A program made the translations under genes and the position numbers. DNA of 64,000 nucleotides from Anaerolineae bacterium (GTDB lineage Bacteria; Chloroflexota; Anaerolineae; Promineifilales; Promineifilaceae): positions 31,949-95,948 of the forward strand of contig JAHDWJ010000022.1 of NCBI GenBank assembly GCA_023384415.1. Reading direction: 5' to 3'. Within the stretch, counting starts at the first letter, position 1; every line of letters begins with the position of its first letter. A model generated the notes under the pieces. That model was not told the origin of the DNA, ran no database searches, and worked only from the letters and a program-made list of their open reading frames with translations. Positions 8,522 to 15,379 of the stretch are shown in pieces.

Positions 8522-8573
8522 CTGGCGTTTTTTAGTTTGACCACTGGTGAAATCAATTTTCGCTAGAGTCCAG
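8522..8573. repeat. Dispersed small palindromic element, short copy
   Basis: 52 bases beginning CTGGCGTTTTTTAG and ending GAGTCCAG. The same element, 28 bases longer in the middle, is found at 59487-59566. The two copies differ by three substitutions. The extra segment of the long copy is bounded by a repeated ACTGGT, so the short copy may be a deletion derivative. Confidence 0.85.
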
Positions 8574-8598
8574 ATAAAAAGAAGACCGTAACTATACA

Positions 8599-8681
8599 GC
8601 CCCTCACCCTGGCCCTCTCCCCCAGGAAAGGGGATATGTTCCCCTCTACCATCGTGGGAGATGGGCCGGGGTGAGGGGTGA
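8599..8681. repeat. Long imperfect palindrome (REP-like)
   Basis: A left arm CCCCTCACCCTGGCCC-TCTCCC (8600-8621) pairs with a right arm GGGAGATGGGCCGGGGTGAGGGG (8656-8679). About 20 of 22 positions are complementary, with ~34 bases between the arms. No T-run follows, so it is not a typical intrinsic terminator. Together with 8522-8573 it fills most of the 340-base gap before the amidohydrolase gene. Confidence 0.75.
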
Positions 8682-8730
8682 CTGATCACCTGTCAGTTAC
8701 AGAAGAACTACCTTAAAACAGGATATGAAG

Positions 8731-10722
8731 ATGACCCAACAACAAGTAGATATTATATTGACTGGGGGGATGGTGATCACGATGAATGAATCGTTTGATC
8801 TCTTTCCCGATGGGGCTGTAGCGATCCGGGGGGATGAGATTGTGGCGGTGGACGCGGCCGCGACCATTCAAGCCCATTATGCCGCCCCCCAAACTATTCA
8901 GTGCCAGGGGCAGGCCATCATACCTGGCCTGGTCAATGCCCATACCCACGTCCCCATGACCTTGCTGCGTGGTTTGAACGATGATTTACGCCTGGATGTA
9001 TGGCTGGGCTACCTCATGCCCCTGGAGCGGGAATTTGTTACTCCAGAATTTGTTAAGCTAGGCACCCAAATCGCCTGCGCCGAGATGATCCGCTCTGGTA
9101 TCACCACCTTTGCCGATATGTATTATTTTGAGTCGGATATTGCTGAAGCCACCGCCCAGGCGGGTATGCGGGCCTTGCTCGGTCAGACCGTGCTTATGTT
9201 CCCCGCCCCTGATGCCGAAAGTTATGAAGACGCCCTGACCCTATGCCGCCGCTTCATTGAGAAATGGAATGGACACCCCCTGATTCAGCCCGCCGTAGCT
9301 CCCCACGCCTGGTATACCGCCACCCCAGACCTGATGCGAGCCTGTGCGGACCTGGCTCGTGGGTATAATGTCCCTTTGCACACCCACGTCAGCGAAACGG
9401 CTTTAGAAGTGGAAAACTGCCGCGCCCAAAATACCAGCCCGGTTGTCCCCTGGATTCAACGGCATGGCCTGTTAGACACGAAATTATTAGCCGCCCACTG
9501 TGTGCATCTGGATAAAGGGGAGATGAATGCCCTCAAGAAAGCGGGGGCTGGAGTGGCTCACTGCCCTACCAGCAATCTCAAGCTGGCCAGCGGCATAGCC
9601 CAGGTTGGGGAGATGATGCAGATGGGGCTGAAGGTGGGGGTAGGCACAGATGGCCCGGCCAGCAACAATGATTTGGATATGTTTGAGGAGATGCGTTTAG
9701 CAGCACTGTTGGCTAAAACTAAAACCAATGATCCGACAACGCTGCCGGCCCGCCAGGCCATGGAGTTGGCAACGATTGGTGGGGCGCGAGCGGTACATCT
9801 GGCTCATCTGACAGGCAGTCTGGAGCCAGGCAAACGGGCTGATATCGCTATCGTGGATATGAATGGTACGCATAATTGGCCTCACTTTAACAACCATGCA
9901 GAGGCAGTATATTCGCGGCTGGTGTATGCAGCTAAGAGTACCGATGTGGCCCATGTGCTTTGTAATGGGCAGTGGCTGATGCGTGACCGGCAGCTTTTAA
10001 CGATTGACGAAGCGGCCGCGAAAGCCCAGGCGGCCCAGGTAGCCGCTCAAATTGATACTTTTGTCCTGGAGCGGGAATCTAGCCCGTACAATAAGCTGGT
10101 AGCCCTGGCCAAAATTGAGCGGCAAGAGAGTTACGAAATCCAGATTAAGCTCCCTCTGCCCAATGATCAGCCGATTATAGCCCTCTTGCAGTCCGGGGCT
10201 TTAGAAGTGACCAAATACGCCCATTACAAGCAGTATGACAATTATTTCATCTTTGATCAGGATGATCCGTATGCCGCCCGGCTGCGCTTCCGGGAAGATG
10301 ACTTTATCAATGAGAAGGGAGAGGTGACCGGGGCGCGGCAGCGGCTCACCTTGCTAGGGGAATCTACTCCTCAGCCATTCCCTAATGCGGTGATGCTCTC
10401 GCGGACACGTTACATGACCGAGGCTACCCAATCGGTCCGTTTCTATCGGGAATATTTTGCTCCCCCGAAGGAGATGGAAGTGCATAAGGAACGCCGCCGC
10501 TGGCATATCATTTATGAGAACACTGATTTTGCCGTCAATTTGGATCGGGTGTTCAATCCAGATTTGGGCTATTTCTTAGAGATTAAAGCGCGTACCTGGT
10601 CCCGTGCTGATGCGGAAAGGAAGGCAGAGTTGATTGAGAGTTTGCTGGCGGAATTTGGTTTGGATGCGGCCGCGGCCGCCCGACATGAGTATATTGAGCT
10701 GGCCCAAAGTACCAACGCTTGA
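8731..10722 (+). CDS. Amidohydrolase (MtaD/ATZ-TRZ family) fused to a C-terminal CYTH-like domain
   Basis: 663 residues, about 220 longer than the amidohydrolase family. Residues 1-440 are a complete metal-dependent deaminase of the MTA/SAH or guanine deaminase type: metal-binding NAHTH, HTHVSET, HCVHLD and the metal Asp in GVGTDGPASNNDLDM are all seen. Residues ~465-655 look like a CYTH (triphosphate tunnel) domain: EIQIKLPL at its start, YAARLRFRE, VHKERRRW and VNLDRVFNPDLGYFLEIKA. The ExExK signature is changed to E-I-Q-I-K, so the tunnel may be catalytically weak. AGG at 8720-8722 is well spaced for ATG 8731; ATG 8725 is too close. The frame is continuous, so this is a real fusion, not two genes. 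Three GCGGCCGC octamers lie in linker or alanine-rich parts (10012, 10666, 10672). Confidence 0.85.
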   Translation: MTQQQVDIILTGGMVITMNESFDLFPDGAVAIRGDEIVAVDAAATIQAHYAAPQTIQCQGQAIIPGLVNAHTHVPMTLLRGLNDDLRLDVWLGYLMPLEREFVTPEFVKLGTQIACAEMIRSGITTFADMYYFESDIAEATAQAGMRALLGQTVLMFPAPDAESYEDALTLCRRFIEKWNGHPLIQPAVAPHAWYTATPDLMRACADLARGYNVPLHTHVSETALEVENCRAQNTSPVVPWIQRHGLLDTKLLAAHCVHLDKGEMNALKKAGAGVAHCPTSNLKLASGIAQVGEMMQMGLKVGVGTDGPASNNDLDMFEEMRLAALLAKTKTNDPTTLPARQAMELATIGGARAVHLAHLTGSLEPGKRADIAIVDMNGTHNWPHFNNHAEAVYSRLVYAAKSTDVAHVLCNGQWLMRDRQLLTIDEAAAKAQAAQVAAQIDTFVLERESSPYNKLVALAKIERQESYEIQIKLPLPNDQPIIALLQSGALEVTKYAHYKQYDNYFIFDQDDPYAARLRFREDDFINEKGEVTGARQRLTLLGESTPQPFPNAVMLSRTRYMTEATQSVRFYREYFAPPKEMEVHKERRRWHIIYENTDFAVNLDRVFNPDLGYFLEIKARTWSRADAERKAELIESLLAEFGLDAAAAARHEYIELAQSTNA

Positions 10723-10816
10723 TTGCCTGATGAGATGAATGGGACATAATTGGGTTGTAACTTGCAGGGTGGGAGATTACTTTGCAGCTTTTTGACTTTT
10801 ATTCAGGAGATTAACT

Positions 10817-11476
10817 ATGAAACAAGCAAGAAAATGGGTTATCGTAGCGGTTATGGCCTTTACTTTAGCCCTATCAGCTTATGCGTTTAACATCGCGGCC
10901 GCGTCCAGCAGCGGCCGCACCGGTTTTTCGGGCAACCCTAACACCAGCGGCGGGGCCAACTGTAATGTGTGCCACGGTGGCGGCACTGTACCAGAGGTGA
11001 TGTTGGCCGGCCCCGCGACGGTGAACTCTGGGGAAACGGTGACTTATACCCTGGTCATCAGCGGGGGGCAAGAAGTGGCCGGGGGGTTTAATGTCTCTGC
11101 TGTTCACGGGAATCTGCTGATTGTGCCGGGGACAACAGATACCCAGTTGTTAAGTGGGGAGCTAACCCACACCGGCCCTAAAGCGGTGGATGGAGATAAT
11201 CTGGTTGTTTTCACTTTCCGCTGGACAGCCCCAGATTATGGTACGCAAGCGGTGTTGTATGGGGCGGGCAACTCTGTTGATCAAGACGGCTCACCGGGTG
11301 GGGACGCGGCCGCGACCGATGTTTTCACCGTTACCGTCCTTGGGCCTACTTCAGTCAGTTTAACCAGCGTGGGGGGGAACGCGGCCGCGACCTCTCTGCT
11401 CATCTGGCTCATCCCCTTTGGCGGGCTGGCCCTTATCCTGGCTCTGGCGGCCATCCGCTATCGGCGGCAAGCATAA
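10817..11476 (+). CDS. Exported choice-of-anchor-V domain protein with CxxCH motif
   Basis: 219 residues: an N-terminal signal peptide (MKQARKWVIVAVMAFTLALS...), then SGRTGFSGNPNTSGGANCNVCHGGG, a beta-rich domain, and a C-terminal membrane helix (SLLIWLIPFGGLALILALAAI) followed by RYRRQA. This matches the choice-of-anchor-V/reeler-like surface proteins, in which a conserved G-x-T-G and C-x-x-C-H lie near the mature N-terminus. The CxxCH could bind a c-type haem, but in this family that is unproven. A good AGGAG precedes ATG 10817. Four GCGGCCGC octamers lie within 660 bases (10895, 10911, 11306, 11381), encoding Ala-Ala-Ala or Ser-Gly-Arg. Confidence 0.75.
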   Translation: MKQARKWVIVAVMAFTLALSAYAFNIAAASSSGRTGFSGNPNTSGGANCNVCHGGGTVPEVMLAGPATVNSGETVTYTLVISGGQEVAGGFNVSAVHGNLLIVPGTTDTQLLSGELTHTGPKAVDGDNLVVFTFRWTAPDYGTQAVLYGAGNSVDQDGSPGGDAAATDVFTVTVLGPTSVSLTSVGGNAAATSLLIWLIPFGGLALILALAAIRYRRQA

Positions 11477-11914
11477 GGTCAATAGATGACGAAGGGCGGA
11501 TGGCTGCTCACTTTTCCGCCCTTTGCCATTCCAGATTTTTACGGGTTTACACTGGGGTACGGCGGATCGTATGTGACCTGGTTGGACAACAATAAAAGCA
11601 CCATACAAGTTATTACCCTCCGCCTGCACCAGATCAATGATAGTTTTGGCTAAAAAGTTGCGGGCATTACCGGGGAAACGAATCAAAATAACACCAGCAG
11701 ACTCAGATTGACTGACAAATACCAACCAGCCAAAATCCTTATCTTCTGTTAACAGTATACGCCGTTCATGCCCTGCCTACTCAATGAGTGCCCGATCATT
11801 GGAACGGGTCATTACCTCAGCCACGGCAAAGACGTTATAGCCGTTGGCTCGCAGGATACGCACCACAGCAAAATCACAGCTTTCGTCAGCTAGAAAGCGT
11901 AAGGTATTGCTCAT
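11360..11914 (-). pseudogene. DUF5615-family PIN-like toxin gene with in-frame stop
   Basis: Reading from ATG 11914: MSNTLRFLADESCDFAVVRILRANGYNVFAVAEVMT..., the start of a DUF5615 (PIN-like) toxin, with ADE at the metal site. At 11780-11778 the frame meets TAG (after RALIE). It then resumes without shift as AGHERRILLTEDKDFGWLVF, the conserved second half with the LLTEDKDFG motif. The start overlaps the DUF433 stop as ATGA. The C-terminal frame runs on past the usual family length and converges into the choice-of-anchor-V gene, so the normal end may also be lost. Either a dead toxin or a single-base sequencing error; the sequence cannot tell which. Confidence 0.7.
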
Positions 11915-12171
11915 GACAGGGCGGGTTGTAAAACGATGGTTTCATGGGCCAATGAATCGGCCGCATAGGCGAATGCTGCCTTAATATCCGCTTCTGTTAA
12001 GCGAGGATAAGCATCTAGCAGATCGGTAACGGCCGCGCCCTCACTTAGTTTACGTAGAATCAATTCAACCGGAATACGTGTGCCTCTTATGACTGGTTTT
12101 CCCAACAAAACCTCGGGATTCACTTCTATTCGGTTTGTCCATATCATAGTTGTGCTACCTCGCAAATTCAT
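11911..12171 (-). CDS. DUF433 antitoxin-like protein
   Basis: 86 residues from ATG 12171, or 78 from the internal ATG (MIWTNRIEVNPEVLLGKPVIRGTRIPVELIL). This is the classic DUF433 opening (NP.VLxGKPVIRGTRIPV), followed by a helix-turn-helix-like half (LTEADIKAAFAYAADSL). DUF433 proteins commonly sit directly before DUF5615 PIN-like proteins and are regarded as antitoxins of a predicted type II system. Here the downstream partner overlaps by ATGA but is interrupted. The gene itself looks intact. Confidence 0.75.
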   Translation of the reverse strand: MNLRGSTTMIWTNRIEVNPEVLLGKPVIRGTRIPVELILRKLSEGAAVTDLLDAYPRLTEADIKAAFAYAADSLAHETIVLQPALS

Positions 12172-12179
12172 GTTACTTT

Positions 12180-12237
12180 GTAACTACTAACGCTGTCGAG
12201 GGTAGAGCTTGTCGAAGGCAACGGGCTTAGTAGTTAC
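12180..12237. repeat. Hairpin with 11-base arms
   Basis: GTAACTACTAA at 12180-12190 is the exact reverse complement of TTAGTAGTTAC at 12227-12237, with 36 bases between them. It lies just upstream of the DUF433 start. The rest of the gap to 12396 holds a related, weaker TAACAACTAAC / GTAGTTAC pair (12354-12397) and no gene. Confidence 0.7.
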
Positions 12238-12395
12238 GTTGACTTTATTATAGGGCAAAATAGGTTTTATGGGCGATGGAAGTTATGATGGGGGAATATG
12301 GGGATAGCACCAGCGGATTTACACTCCGAAGGAATGGTATATCCAGGCAAGATGTAACAACTAACACTCTCTGGCTGTGGTTGGTCCCCTGGTAG

Positions 12396-15248
12396 TTACG
12401 GCGAGATGCTAACATTGGTAAGCCAGAGCCGCTGATCTGATTGGGGGATGCCATCTCGCCAGATTGGCAAGCGATGAAAATCGGCCGGGTGGTAGAGGCC
12501 AATGAACAGGCGGTAGGTCCCCGGCGCGGCCGCGTCTGCAACCCTGAATGTGTGCTGGTCTACCAACACCTCACCGGGCCGCCACCCCGTTGTGGGGCGC
12601 ACCCCCCCTACTGGCCCACTATCCCCCTGGCCAATAAACTTCTCATCTTCATCCACCAGATGGACAAAAACGGTGTAGTTGGCCGGTAAAGTCGCGGCCG
12701 CACGCCACACCAACTCTAGAGTCAAAACATCCCCAGGCCGGGCCTCGTGGGCTGACAGGGTATACCCATGCAGCTCCGCCCAGACCGGTTCGCCAAAATC
12801 GGCCCGCAGCCGTGTCTCCCAGGGGGGGAAGCTGCTCACAAACGGCCAGGGAACCACCGTGATTTCTCCCAGAGAAAGGGTTTGGCGTAATCCGGCTCGC
12901 AGCGGCCGCCCCTCGGCGGTCAACAAGCTCATCTGTACGGTGTAAGGGGGATTGTCCACCAACGCCGGCACCAACAGAGTGGCCTGCCCCATTAACAGTT
13001 GACCGGGCGGCCATTGACCAGATGGGTAATCGGCGCGGCTGGGGGAGCCGACTGTTTCGCTGACGATTTGCCCATCCCCATCCCGCAGCTGCAGCCGCAG
13101 TTGCAGCCCATCCGTAGGCGTGGCGCGGGTTTGCCAATAGAGGGTGACGGGCACGATATGGCCGGGCCGGTAAGCGACATCGGCTAAGGTGTAGCCCCGT
13201 AAGGCCGGGCCACCATTGAATGGGAGCGGCCTGATGGGGGTGACTGATGGGGGTAAAGGGGCAGGGTAAGCGGCCGCACCTACCCACAACTCATCCAGTA
13301 AAAGCCAATCAACGGCCCCATCTTCCCTGGGGATGGGCTGCCCATCTGGTTGGCCCAGCAGGCGCAGCGTTACCTGATAGGGGCCGGGGGGCATTCCGGC
13401 TGGCAGGAGCAGTGGTGGCTGGTAACGGATGGTTGCCCCAGGCGGCCACTTGGCAGGGGGGAACTGCTCCCAGAGGGGTATATCCATTTGCCCCCACTGC
13501 TCCCCCTGGCTGTCCTGAAAGCGGAAGGAGAGGGTGTATGGGCCAGCGGCCGCGGCCGCGGACCAGTAAAAAGTGGGCTGCCAATACCCCCCAGCCTGGG
13601 CTGTATCCGGCAACAGTACCCCTTGCAGGTGCAGCTCAGGCGTAATGGCGGTCGTTGCGGCGGCGGCCACCGGTATCTGATTGACGGTGGGATCAGGCAC
13701 GTACAAAACCAGGTTGACGGGCAGATGAATGGAGGGGAACAGGCGGCTAAATTGGGTCGGCCACTGCTCGTTGGCCCAATTGGTCAGGGCAGTGCGGGGG
13801 AAGCCGGTGCGGGGGGTGGGGTCAGTGAGGAACCATACTCTTTGGGCTGAAGCGGCCGCAGCCTGTAATTGGCTGATAGCCCGCGCCACATCTTGCTCAT
13901 ACAGCGGGGGAATGACAACGACGGCGGCCGCTCCCTCATAGTAATAAGCAAACAGGGATTGGATGATGGCATCGTGTAGAACAATGAGATCATCGGCTGT
14001 GGCTGCCTGAGTCAGGTAAGCGGCCGCGTCTCGTATCTCGTCTCGCCGGTAAGCCCCATCGTTAAACTGCTGCCTGATCTGCCCCCCCTGAATCAAGATA
14101 ACGGCCATGAACAGGCCAGGAATGAGGAAGCGTGAGGCGTGAAACGCGAAACGTGAAACGTGAGGCGTGAAAATAGAGCCAGCCGCCAGCAGCAGAAACG
14201 GCGGCAAACTCATCATCAAATGGCGGGGGCCATTGTATACCGGGTTGAACAGAGAAAGCAGGTTCAGGATGAGGATCGGGGCAAACAGCCAGGTCAGCAG
14301 CCAGAATAAAGTGAAACGTGAACGACCTGTAGACCAGAGAGCGTAACTACCCAACAAAACCAGCAGCAGGAGTGGGGCCACCGACCACAGCGGGGCCACA
14401 AAGGTTGGGCGCACCCCTGCGCTGAACGCGCTGATGACGTGGGAGAGGACATGGGACAAGGGAACGTAAACGAAATCTACCTGCCGCTCAGTTTGCCAGC
14501 GGCTCACCCCCAGTTGCATGATGGGGATGAGGAGCAGGGTAAAGGTTGCGGCCGCGCCCCATACCCATCTCGGCAGCTTCCTGATATGTCCCAACAGCCA
14601 CGCCCCCAAAACACCCCCCTGCACTACCAGGACAAAAAAGCTGAAATAATGGGTGGCAACGCCGGCCAGGCTGGCCATGATCCAGAGGGATATGTGAAAC
14701 GTGAAACGTGCGGCGTGAGGCGTGATCTGTTTGATCAATTGGCCTAAAGCGTAAGTGGCGAGCAGGTTACAGAGCAGGAGCAGGGTGTAGTTGCGGAGTT
14801 CCTGGCTGTACCAGATGTGAAAGGGGGAAAGGGTGAGAAGAGCGGCGGCGGTGAGGGGGATTAGGAGATTGGGGACTGCTGACTGCTGACTGCTAACTGC
14901 TGACTGCTCACGACTCACTCTGAATAATAACCGGGTAGTGGGCACCATCAGAGCTACATTCAGTACACCCAACAGGACGCCCAGATAGCGCAGGGCATAA
15001 ACGGATTCTCCAACGAGGTTGCGCCAGCTGTGCAGAAGTAAAAAATAAAGCTGTGGGTTGGTATCGGTGGTGTCTACCCCGTCAATGGTAATCGTATTGG
15101 CCAGGATGACAGGGATGGGCTGCTGTGCCCGGTACAGGCTTAACCCCTCATCACTCCACATTGAGGAGTCATCCAGGGCGTATACCCGCAGGGCCAGGGC
15201 CAGCAGCAAGAGCAAACTAAAAAGAACAAAACGACTCAACCGATCCAT
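12396..15248 (-). CDS. Large membrane glycosyltransferase (GT39/ArnT-like) with C-terminal soluble domains
   Basis: 950 residues. The N-terminal ~400 residues form many membrane helices. They contain DDSSMWSDEG (about residues 26-35), the acidic loop typical of GT39/GT83 lipid-linked sugar transferases. The C-terminal ~450 residues are predicted beta-rich and probably extracytoplasmic, with repeated segments such as PGHIVPVTLYWQ and PGDVLTLELVWRA. Three heptanucleotide arrays lie inside the gene (residues about 113-125, 174-185, 359-373). They encode segments such as SREQSAVSSQQSAVP and TPHVSRFAFHASRF, all in loops between helices. At least ten GCGGCCGC octamers are present. It probably glycosylates exported lipids or proteins; the acceptor is unknown. 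AGG lies 6 bases before ATG. Confidence 0.8.
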   Translation of the reverse strand: MDRLSRFVLFSLLLLLALALRVYALDDSSMWSDEGLSLYRAQQPIPVILANTITIDGVDTTDTNPQLYFLLLHSWRNLVGESVYALRYLGVLLGVLNVALMVPTTRLLFRVSREQSAVSSQQSAVPNLLIPLTAAALLTLSPFHIWYSQELRNYTLLLLCNLLATYALGQLIKQITPHAARFTFHISLWIMASLAGVATHYFSFFVLVVQGGVLGAWLLGHIRKLPRWVWGAAATFTLLLIPIMQLGVSRWQTERQVDFVYVPLSHVLSHVISAFSAGVRPTFVAPLWSVAPLLLLVLLGSYALWSTGRSRFTLFWLLTWLFAPILILNLLSLFNPVYNGPRHLMMSLPPFLLLAAGSIFTPHVSRFAFHASRFLIPGLFMAVILIQGGQIRQQFNDGAYRRDEIRDAAAYLTQAATADDLIVLHDAIIQSLFAYYYEGAAAVVVIPPLYEQDVARAISQLQAAAASAQRVWFLTDPTPRTGFPRTALTNWANEQWPTQFSRLFPSIHLPVNLVLYVPDPTVNQIPVAAAATTAITPELHLQGVLLPDTAQAGGYWQPTFYWSAAAAAGPYTLSFRFQDSQGEQWGQMDIPLWEQFPPAKWPPGATIRYQPPLLLPAGMPPGPYQVTLRLLGQPDGQPIPREDGAVDWLLLDELWVGAAAYPAPLPPSVTPIRPLPFNGGPALRGYTLADVAYRPGHIVPVTLYWQTRATPTDGLQLRLQLRDGDGQIVSETVGSPSRADYPSGQWPPGQLLMGQATLLVPALVDNPPYTVQMSLLTAEGRPLRAGLRQTLSLGEITVVPWPFVSSFPPWETRLRADFGEPVWAELHGYTLSAHEARPGDVLTLELVWRAAATLPANYTVFVHLVDEDEKFIGQGDSGPVGGVRPTTGWRPGEVLVDQHTFRVADAAAPGTYRLFIGLYHPADFHRLPIWRDGIPQSDQRLWLTNVSISP
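14130..14171. repeat. Heptanucleotide array (NCGTGAR-type units), six units, inside glycosyltransferase gene
   Basis: Six consecutive units of the form GCGTGAG/ACGTGAA in 7-base register, encoding TPHVSRFAFHASRF on the minus strand. Confidence 0.85.
14694..14725. repeat. Heptanucleotide array (GTGAAAC-type), four and a half units, inside glycosyltransferase gene
   Basis: GTGAAAC, GTGAAAC, GTGCGGC, GTGAGGC and a partial unit, in 7-base register. It encodes TPHAARFTFH on the minus strand. Same unit family as 14130-14171 and 16293-16362. Confidence 0.8.
14874..14908. repeat. Heptanucleotide array GACTGCT x5 inside glycosyltransferase gene
   Basis: Five units (four GACTGCT, one AACTGCT) in perfect 7-base register. 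They encode the loop EQSAVSSQQSAV on the minus strand. The unit is unrelated to the GTGAAAC units in the same gene. Confidence 0.9.
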
Positions 15249-15329
15249 TTATTACCTATAGTCACCGATAGAAGGAGCACGGATTTTTGAGGCGTATTGT
15301 GAGCTGATTTCGCCACGCCACAACTCTCA

Positions 15330-15378
15330 AACTTACCCCCTCGCCCCCTCGCCCACTCGCCGACTCGCTTACTCGCCC
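15330..15378. repeat. CTCGCCC-rich direct repeat of about 8 bases
   Basis: The 131-base gap between the two large glycosyltransferase genes holds CTCGCCC/ACTCGCCG/ACTCGCTT/ACTCGCCC, a degenerate 8-base tandem repeat. No gene is seen in this gap. Confidence 0.6.
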
Positions 15379-15379
15379 C

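Noticed and set aside
9558-9954. Minus-strand frames inside the fusion gene
   Set aside because: Shadows of the amidohydrolase domain; the plus-strand frame covers all catalytic motifs.
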